From the NCBI GenBank assembly GCA_021801885.1, contig JAKABL010000009.1, forward strand, positions 1-18,336: DNA of 18,336 nucleotides, in the 5' to 3' direction. This stretch comes from a bacterium. Its GTDB lineage: Bacteria > Patescibacteriota > Minisyncoccia > UBA6257 > 2-01-FULL-56-20. A program made the translations under genes and the position numbers. The notes under the pieces are model-generated. The model saw nothing but the letters and a program-made list of their open reading frames with translations. It was not told the DNA's origin and ran no database searches. The stretch's first letter is position 1. Every line of letters begins with the position of its first letter. This document shows, one piece after another, positions 13,426-18,336 of this stretch.

Positions 13426-13965
13426 ATGTCAGGACACTCACATTGGGCGGGAATAAAACACAAAAAGGAGATTACGGACCAAAAGCGAGGCAAGATATTC
13501 TCAAAACTTCTTGCGCTCATTGCCGCCGCGGCAAAGGACGAACCAAATCCCGACTTCAATCCGCGCCTCCGCGCCGCGATCACAAAAGCAAAGGATGCCG
13601 GGGTGCCTGCTGACAATATCGCGCGCGCCATAACACGCGCTTCGGAACAGGCCGAGGGACTCGAAGAACTTATCTTTGAGGCATATGGCCCCGGGGGCGC
13701 GGCCATTCTCGTTGAATCGATAAGTAATAACCGCAATCGCACCATACAGGAAATAAAAACAATCCTTCGCGATCGCGGGGGGAAATGGGCGGAAACAGGA
13801 AGCGTGCAGTGGGCTTTTGAAAAGGCCGGCGGCATCTGGTCCGCAAAATTTCCCCAGGAACTTTCCGACGATGCCGAGCGATCAAAGCTTGTCTCGCTCC
13901 TTGAGACCCTCGAGGAGCATGGCGATGTGCAGGAAGTTTTCACGAATATTGTATTCCCGGAATAG
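13426..13965 (+). CDS. yebC: YebC/TACO1-family protein, short form
   Basis: The product begins MSGHSHWAGIKHKKEITDQKRGKIFSK, the family signature, and continues NPRLRAAITKAKDAGVPADNIARAI (45-69), YGPGGAAILVE (87-97) and GGKWAETGSVQWAFEKAG (118-135). YebC proteins act as transcriptional regulators in some bacteria; others help ribosomes through proline-rich stretches. At 179 residues it is about 60 shorter than usual. The missing part lies after GSVQWAFEKAG, where a normal YebC has a further domain; here a short link leads to the closing LLETLEEHGDVQEVFTNIVF. The ORF is open well upstream, but the ATG at 13426 gives the conserved N-terminus and follows TATAAT by 6 nt. ruvC follows after 17 nt, probably co-transcribed, an old and common pairing. 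Confidence 0.95.
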   Translation: MSGHSHWAGIKHKKEITDQKRGKIFSKLLALIAAAAKDEPNPDFNPRLRAAITKAKDAGVPADNIARAITRASEQAEGLEELIFEAYGPGGAAILVESISNNRNRTIQEIKTILRDRGGKWAETGSVQWAFEKAGGIWSAKFPQELSDDAERSKLVSLLETLEEHGDVQEVFTNIVFPE

Positions 13966-13982
13966 GTGGAAGTACTTTATCA

Positions 13983-14468
13983 ATGACGATACTTGGCATC
14001 GATCCTGGAAGTCGTCGCATCGGCTACGGCGTCGTGAATATGGACGGGGGAAGTGCCCGCTATGTGACCGCGGGCCTTTTACGCATCGCTGCGACGGATG
14101 ATATTGCCGCACTGGGAGAGACGAAGCGTGAGATCGATCGCATCATCACCGAACACCGCCCTGCATTCATGGTGGTGGAAAAGCTCTTTTTCTCTAAAAA
14201 TCAAAAGACTGCCATGGCGGTGGCTCAGGCCCGGGGCGTTATCCTCCTTGCCGCCAAAGAATCGGGTCTTCCCATAAGAGAATACACTCCGAATGAAGTT
14301 AAGATGGGCATAACGGGCTATGGTCTTGCCGATAAAAAGTCGATACTTAAAATGGTTCGCCTCATCCTCGGAGAGCCGGATCTTAAAGTGATCGACGATG
14401 CGAGCGATGCCCTCGCGCTCGCTATTTTCGGAGGTGGAGACCGCGCCACCCTTCATGGCGGACAATAG
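13983..14468 (+). CDS. ruvC: Holliday junction resolvase RuvC
   Basis: RuvC is the dimeric endonuclease that cuts the Holliday junction. The 161-residue product has ILGIDPGSRRIGYGVV (3-18, Asp7), VVEKLFF (64-70, Glu66), the NQKTAMAVAQARGVILLAA segment (73-91) and IDDASDALALAI (137-148, Asp139 and Asp142), completing the catalytic acidic tetrad. Length is slightly below E. coli RuvC. It starts 17 nt after the yebC stop, with an SD-like AGGTGGAAG (13964-13972) about 10 nt before the ATG, so internal genes of an operon seem to use ribosome-binding sites where first genes do not. The intergenic region behind it carries DnaA-box-like sites. Confidence 0.96.
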   Translation: MTILGIDPGSRRIGYGVVNMDGGSARYVTAGLLRIAATDDIAALGETKREIDRIITEHRPAFMVVEKLFFSKNQKTAMAVAQARGVILLAAKESGLPIREYTPNEVKMGITGYGLADKKSILKMVRLILGEPDLKVIDDASDALALAIFGGGDRATLHGGQ

Positions 14469-14474
14469 TGACGG

Positions 14475-14510
14475 TTATCCACACCTCCATATGGATTTGA
14501 CAGTGGATAA
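14475..14510. promoter_or_regulatory. Pair of inverted DnaA-box-like sites
   Basis: A perfect TTATCCACA (14475-14483, plus strand) faces TTATCCACT (14502-14510, minus strand), 18 bp apart. A 10-bp palindrome TCCATATGGA (14486-14495) lies between them. The right box fills most of the spacer of the downstream promoter, so bound DnaA would be expected to affect it. Confidence 0.6.
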
Positions 14511-14524
14511 TGATACACTATACT
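14497..14524 (+). promoter_or_regulatory. Promoter of the acidic-protein gene
   Basis: A consensus TTGACA (14497-14502), a 16-bp spacer and TATACT (14519-14524) form one of the best promoters in the window, predicting a start near 14531 and a leader of about 50 nt. Confidence 0.75.
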
Positions 14525-14541
14525 GGTTGAAAATCAGTATA
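14519..14541. promoter_or_regulatory. Dyad over the predicted start of the acidic-protein transcript
   Basis: A perfect 7-bp inverted repeat TATACTG-N9-CAGTATA includes the -10 box and is centred at 14530, the predicted transcription start. Its position suits a repressor operator; it is less likely to act as an RNA hairpin because half of it would not be transcribed. Confidence 0.5.
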
Positions 14542-14579
14542 TAAAAGGTCGCGAATGCCCTTTGGGGCACACAAGATAT

Positions 14580-14774
14580 ATGGCAACCGATCTGCTTTCC
14601 CTCCGCCTCGCCTTCCGCGCACTGAGCGATCAGCCGGATGGTGATGATGATACCGACCCTCTCGCCGACGACGACACCGAGATCAATGATGACATGGATG
14701 ATCTCGACGACGAGGGGGATTTCGACGGCACCGCCCCGGGTGGTGACGAGGACGACAACGAAGAGACGGAATAG
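14580..14774 (+). CDS. Very acidic 64-residue protein
   Basis: I do not recognise this protein. It starts with a short amphipathic-looking segment (ATDLLSLRLAFRALS, 2-16, containing the only two Arg and no Lys), followed by a tail made mostly of Asp and Glu, Gly and Thr. By my count 27 of 64 residues are acidic. The tail is probably disordered. The ATG at 14580 is chosen as the first in-frame ATG; an in-frame TTG at 14562 would add six residues. Neither has a convincing Shine-Dalgarno, while AAAAGG (14543-14548) is well placed for an out-of-frame ATG at 14555 that opens only a 29-codon ORF. A strong promoter and terminator show that it is its own transcription unit. A DNA mimic or a chaperone-like acidic protein is conceivable. 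Confidence 0.72.
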   Translation: MATDLLSLRLAFRALSDQPDGDDDTDPLADDDTEINDDMDDLDDEGDFDGTAPGGDEDDNEETE

Positions 14775-14790
14775 CACTCTTACCATGTGC

Positions 14791-14819
14791 ATAAAAACAC
14801 CCCATTGGGGTGTTTTTAT
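14791..14819. terminator. Terminator after the acidic-protein gene
   Basis: A perfect 13-bp stem ATAAAAACACCCC/GGGGTGTTTTTAT with a 3-nt loop (14804-14806) begins 16 nt after the acidic-protein stop. Its arms supply A- and T-runs, so it may work in both directions. Confidence 0.9.
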
Positions 14820-14855
14820 ATCCCTATAAAGACTTACCCCGCCCCAAAAAAGGAG

Positions 14856-14861
14856 TATAAT
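14856..14861 (+). promoter_or_regulatory. -10 box at the PBP start
   Basis: A perfect TATAAT overlaps the first possible ATG (14860) and lies 7 nt before the second in-frame ATG (14869). If it is used, the mRNA would begin at about 14868 and the second ATG would be the start. A TATAAA at 14825-14830 is an alternative that would instead use the AAGGAG (14850-14855) and the first ATG. Confidence 0.45.
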
Positions 14862-17052
14862 GGTTTGTATGGGTTTCCGTGGTGGCTTTCGCCGCATAAT
14901 AATAAGAAAAAAGTGGTGGCTCACTTCATTGAAAATCGTGGGGGTGGTCTTTCTTTCCGCGGTGATCGCGCTCGCACTCGCAATCCTCTATTACAGCACC
15001 CAAGTCCCTTCGATCCAGGAAATTTCAAACCAACAAATCAGCCAAACCACAAAAATCTACGATCGTACCGGTAAAGTCCTCTTATATCAAACGGGAAATG
15101 GCGTACGCCGCACTTTGGTACCGTTTAACGAAATCCCCCAGTCCATGAAAGAGGCGACGGTCGCGATCGAAGATCAGAATTTCTATAATGAGCCGGCGTT
15201 CGACGTAAAGGCTATCATTCGCGCCGCATGGGCAGACCTTATCCATGGTCGTATTGTAGAAGGCGGGTCCACGCTGACCCAGCAGCTTGCCCGCACTGCG
15301 TTCCTCACGCTTCACAAAACACTCTCCCGCAAGATCAAGGAGCTTATTCTTGCTATTAAACTCAATAAATACTATTCCAAAGATCAAATTTTGGGCATGT
15401 ATTTGAATGAGGCTCCTTATGGGCCGAATATTTCCGGCGTACAAGAAGCAAGTCTTGATTATTTTGGCGTTCCGGTAAGCCAGATAAACCTTGCCCAATC
15501 CGCAATACTTGCCTCGCTTCCCCAGGCTCCATCGTACTATTCTCCTTGGGGAAGTCATGTTGATGCGCTTATCGCCCGCCAGCGCCTCGTACTTCAGGAT
15601 ATGTATAAAACAGGGAAGATCACCCAATCACAGCTTAATAGCGCACTTAATTATAAGGTGACGTTCCTCCCGCAATCGGACAGTGGCACCGGTATTAAGG
15701 CTCCTTATTTTGTGGAGGCGGTGATGCAGTATCTTATCCAGAAGTATGGCGAAAATCTCGTTGACAACGGCGGCCTTAAGGTGATCACTACGCTTAATTG
15801 GAACCTCCAGCAGGATGCGGAACAGGCAGTGACCGCCGGTGTCGCACGCGACAAAGCGCTCTATGGATCGACTAATGGCGCGCTTGTGGCACAAGATCCA
15901 CAAACAGGGCAAATACTCGCTCTTGTTGGTGGAGCAAATTATTTCGACACCCAGAATGATGGTAATTATGATGTGGCGACGGAAGGACTCCGTCAACCAG
16001 GATCAACATTAAAGCCTTTTGTATACCTTACCGCATTTAATATGGGGTATACGCCCAACACCGTCCTTTTCGACGCTCCCACAGAATTCAGCACTAATCC
16101 TTCGTGCCCCGCAGTCCCTGATTTCGCCGCCAAAAACCCTGCGTGCTTCCACCCGGTCGACTTCGAGGGAACGTTCGCTGGTCCCGTGACCATACGGGAT
16201 GCTCTTGCACAGTCCATCAATGTGCCTGCGGTAAAAATGCTTTACCTCGTCGGAGAAACAAATGCAATCACCACTATAGAGAATTTTGGTATCACTACCC
16301 TTGGCAATCCCTCTCAATACGGCCTTTCATTGGTGTTGGGTGGTGGCGCGGTCCATTTGATCGACCTTACAGAAGCATATTCGGTGCTTGCGGCAGACGG
16401 TGTAAAACATCAGCAAACAATGATTCTTTCCGTCCAGGATGCGAATGGAAATATGCTTGAGTCGTATCACGACCAAGCGACCCAAGTTGCAGACCCGCAG
16501 GCTGTTCGTGAAATCAATAATATTCTCTCTGATGGCGCTGCGCGCGAACCTCTCTTTAGGGCCAGTTATCACGAAACGGTATTCCCGGGATATGATGTGG
16601 CCCTTAAAACAGGAACTTCGAACGACTATCGCGACGCATGGTCTATGGGATACACCCCATCACTCGTGGTGGGCGTGTGGGCGGGTAACAACAATAATGC
16701 CCCAATGCACGCACAAGGATCGAGTATCCTTGCTGCAGTCCCTATGTGGAGCCAATTCATGACCGCCGCCCTTCCTCAGGTTCCTAATGAAACATTTCCC
16801 CAACCAAACCCTGTTACCCCCGCGAATCCCACTCTTGGTGGTAATTACTTCGGCCCTCACGGCAATCCCCACACCATCCTTTACTTCATTAATAAAGCCA
16901 ATCCTACAGGCCCCGCGCCGACAAATCCCTCAAACGACCCTCAATTCCACAACTGGGAGATTGGTGTTCAAAATTGGTGGGCACAACATCATCCAGGATG
17001 GACCCCTACTCCCCCTACAACCACCACCGCACTATCACCTATTACTTTTTAA
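14860..17052 (+). CDS. Class A penicillin-binding protein (PBP1A-like)
   Basis: This bifunctional enzyme polymerises glycan strands and cross-links peptides outside the membrane. The 730-residue product has a basic N-terminus and one membrane anchor (about 23-45), a glycosyltransferase domain with catalytic Glu104 in AIEDQNFY and GGSTLTQQLAR (135-145), and a transpeptidase domain with the SxxK serine (GSTLKPF, Ser382, Lys385), SIN (452-454) and KTGTS (583-587). A Pro/Asn/Thr-rich tail (about 640-730) replaces any further domain. The usual EDxxFxxHxG glycosyltransferase motif reads EDQNFYNEPAF, so the His is absent. Start choice is open: ATG 14860 has AAGGAG 4 nt upstream; ATG 14869 fits a leaderless transcript. 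Third positions are less GC-rich than in the leftward genes. Confidence 0.95.
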   Translation: MVCMGFRGGFRRIIIRKKWWLTSLKIVGVVFLSAVIALALAILYYSTQVPSIQEISNQQISQTTKIYDRTGKVLLYQTGNGVRRTLVPFNEIPQSMKEATVAIEDQNFYNEPAFDVKAIIRAAWADLIHGRIVEGGSTLTQQLARTAFLTLHKTLSRKIKELILAIKLNKYYSKDQILGMYLNEAPYGPNISGVQEASLDYFGVPVSQINLAQSAILASLPQAPSYYSPWGSHVDALIARQRLVLQDMYKTGKITQSQLNSALNYKVTFLPQSDSGTGIKAPYFVEAVMQYLIQKYGENLVDNGGLKVITTLNWNLQQDAEQAVTAGVARDKALYGSTNGALVAQDPQTGQILALVGGANYFDTQNDGNYDVATEGLRQPGSTLKPFVYLTAFNMGYTPNTVLFDAPTEFSTNPSCPAVPDFAAKNPACFHPVDFEGTFAGPVTIRDALAQSINVPAVKMLYLVGETNAITTIENFGITTLGNPSQYGLSLVLGGGAVHLIDLTEAYSVLAADGVKHQQTMILSVQDANGNMLESYHDQATQVADPQAVREINNILSDGAAREPLFRASYHETVFPGYDVALKTGTSNDYRDAWSMGYTPSLVVGVWAGNNNNAPMHAQGSSILAAVPMWSQFMTAALPQVPNETFPQPNPVTPANPTLGGNYFGPHGNPHTILYFINKANPTGPAPTNPSNDPQFHNWEIGVQNWWAQHHPGWTPTPPTTTTALSPITF

Positions 17053-17058
17053 GGAATG

Positions 17059-17094
17059 TCACAAAAAAACCACCGTTTGGTGGTTTTTTTGTGA
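17059..17094. terminator. Bidirectional terminator between the PBP gene and dnaN
   Basis: A perfect 16-bp stem (17059-17074/17079-17094) with a GTTT loop contains A7 and T7 runs on its arms. It lies between convergent stop codons at 17052 and 17108 and can serve both genes. Confidence 0.92.
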
Positions 17095-17107
17095 AAACTT
17101 CTAAGGA

Positions 17108-18220
17108 TTATGTTTTAAGGATTGGTTTTAGGATATAGAAATACGAATTATCCACAGCTGCCCTAATAAGAGCCGGCCCTGCTTCTTCTTGGAGCCCCAA
17201 AAACACTTCTTCACTCTTTATCCCCTTCATCGCATCCCCGAGATATCGCCAATTAAAGAATGTATCACCTATCTCTCCTTTTACCTTTGCAGGGAGTGTA
17301 TGCATATTCTCTCCAAGCGCTTGATCGGCCGATGCAATTTCCACTGCTTTTTTATTTGGATGCACCCTCATCCTCACTTCTCCGTTTTTCTGCCCAAATA
17401 CACCCGCAAGTCGTATTGCGGAAGTAAACTCATCTCTATTCACCACAACTTCAGCACTAAACTCTTTGGGAATAATCCCCGAATAATCAGGAAAATTACC
17501 CTCTATAAGTCTTGAAATGATTTGTATAGTCTCTGTGCGCACAAGGATCTGATTTTCATCGTGAAATAGTAAAACCTCTTCTTCATCATTAATAACACGC
17601 GCAATCTCTAAAGCGGCGCGAAGGGGAATGAGTATTTTAAAGGGTTCTTTCTCTTTTGAAATAAAGAAATTCGACGGGAGTGTTTTTTCTGAAAGACGAA
17701 ATCCATCCGTTGCCGCCAATACGATATTTTCGAGAGAAAAATTACAGAGAACAGTATTAAGCTCGGGCCTTAGATCGGAAAATTGGGAAGCTACCGAAAC
17801 CTGCTGGATCGCTTCCTTGAGGATCGCTCCTTTAATGGTGATATATTTTTCTCCATCCCCCACGGAAGGGGTAATAGGAAAATCATCGGCAGGAAGGCCA
17901 TTTATTACCGCACTATAGTTATCGGTCGTCACTTCAAGATTATCCCCTTTCGCCTCAAAATTCAGCCTATCACTCTGAATATTCGTAATAAGGCTGGAGA
18001 TGAGAGTGAGAGGCGGCGCGATCCTCCCCTCCTCGATCACTTTCCCTACCACCTTACGACATATCGCAATCTCAAGGTTTGTGGCGGTAAATGTAATCAC
18101 CCCATCTTTTGCTTCAATAAGAATATTTCTGAGAATAGGGAGGTTCGCGGTATCAGTCACCGCTTTCTCTACGGCATTGATAGCTTCTTTTATATTCGAT
18201 CGCAACGCAACAAACTTCAT
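17108..18220 (-). CDS. dnaN: DNA polymerase III beta subunit (sliding clamp)
   Basis: The beta clamp encircles DNA and tethers polymerase and repair enzymes. The 370-residue product has the family length and pattern: LPILRNILIEAKDGVITFTATNLEI (27-51), YSAVINGLPADDFP near 101-114, ATDGFRLSEKTL near 169-180, SRLIEGNFPDY near 235-245 and a C-terminal AAVDNSYFYILKPI, where most clamps end in a similar LIMPM segment. The ATG at 18220 follows TATAAT (18230-18235) by 9 nt. It is read toward the left and is clearly more AT-rich than the genes at the left of the window. In most bacteria dnaA lies just upstream, which here would be past the right edge. Confidence 0.97.
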   Translation of the reverse strand: MKFVALRSNIKEAINAVEKAVTDTANLPILRNILIEAKDGVITFTATNLEIAICRKVVGKVIEEGRIAPPLTLISSLITNIQSDRLNFEAKGDNLEVTTDNYSAVINGLPADDFPITPSVGDGEKYITIKGAILKEAIQQVSVASQFSDLRPELNTVLCNFSLENIVLAATDGFRLSEKTLPSNFFISKEKEPFKILIPLRAALEIARVINDEEEVLLFHDENQILVRTETIQIISRLIEGNFPDYSGIIPKEFSAEVVVNRDEFTSAIRLAGVFGQKNGEVRMRVHPNKKAVEIASADQALGENMHTLPAKVKGEIGDTFFNWRYLGDAMKGIKSEEVFLGLQEEAGPALIRAAVDNSYFYILKPILKT

Positions 18221-18229
18221 AGTCTCTTA

Positions 18230-18235
18230 ATTATA
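18230..18235 (-). promoter_or_regulatory. -10 box of dnaN
   Basis: TATAAT on the minus strand, 9 nt before the ATG at 18220, in an AT-rich stretch. No good -35 is seen. The remaining bases to the window edge (18236-18336) hold no ORF of note; they contain A/T-rich tracts and a CCACAG-containing segment that is not a proper DnaA box. Confidence 0.5.
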
Positions 18236-18336
18236 TAAGAATATATTAAATACTTTTTACTGATATTGTTATTAGTCCTGTGGACTCTGGGGAAAACTTT
18301 TTAAAAACCTTATATATCCATTGTATCTGATAATTT

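Noticed and set aside
14475..14510. The two DnaA-box-like sites as the replication origin
   Set aside because: Only two boxes and no AT-rich unwinding region are seen, and the C/G skew does not change sign there. A regulatory or titration site is more likely.
14475..14924. 149-codon minus-strand ORF across the acidic-protein gene
   Set aside because: It spans a strong terminator and the opposing promoter, and its composition is the complement of the Asp-rich gene.
17148..17156. Perfect TTATCCACA near the end of dnaN
   Set aside because: It is the reverse complement of codons for the conserved AVDN segment of the clamp, so coding constraint explains it.
18260..18300. CCACAG-containing segment upstream of dnaN as a DnaA box
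   Set aside because: It matches only part of the nine-base consensus and stands alone before the window edge.

Overview
The window looks like a chromosomal segment of a Candidate Phyla Radiation (Patescibacteria) bacterium, most likely Parcubacteria-like. The reasons are the gene content and the protein architectures: a MurE-like ligase without the usual UDP-binding N-terminal domain, a free-standing 5'-3' exonuclease instead of a full PolA, a short YebC, a lamin-tail-domain membrane protein and a divergent DNA polymerase III delta subunit. TAA, TAG and TGA all act as stops, so the standard bacterial code fits. No tRNA, rRNA, insertion sequence, prophage or CRISPR array was seen. The assignment is by recognition of families, not by a search.

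Layout. Positions 1-13312 are read almost entirely leftward (minus strand): a gene cut by the window edge, a beta-CASP metallo-beta-lactamase RNase, a MurE-like ligase, ruvA, holA, pyrG, an orphan PAS histidine kinase, a 5'-3' exonuclease, tsaE, a lamin-tail protein, ruvB and a PilB/GspE-type ATPase. Plus-strand exceptions there are rpsT, an unrecognised 99-residue ORF at 4714 and a putative structured non-coding RNA at about 11410-11634. From 13426 to 17052 genes run rightward: yebC, ruvC, a very acidic 64-residue protein and a class A penicillin-binding protein. dnaN (minus) closes the window and suggests that dnaA and the origin may lie beyond the right edge. The plus strand is C-rich on both sides of the direction switch, which fits a replication fork entering from the right.

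The genes fall into DNA replication and repair (dnaN, holA, ruvA, ruvB, ruvC, 5'-3' exonuclease), the cell wall (MurE-like ligase, class A PBP), RNA and translation (rpsT, tsaE, beta-CASP RNase, YebC), nucleotide supply (pyrG) and the surface or sensing (PilB-like ATPase, histidine kinase, lamin-tail protein). The exonuclease ends in a likely sliding-clamp-binding peptide and the delta subunit carries its own clamp-binding element, so both should meet the dnaN product.

The two most notable signals are these. First, the intergenic interval between ruvB and the pilB-like gene holds a complete plus-strand RNA unit: promoter, 17-bp closing stem, three inner arms and terminator. I cannot assign it to a known RNA class. 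Second, many genes have a -10 box only 6-9 nt before the start codon, which implies leaderless or nearly leaderless mRNAs as a general style. A third signal is the acidic-protein gene, whose promoter is overlaid by two inverted DnaA-box-like sites and a dyad at the expected transcription start.
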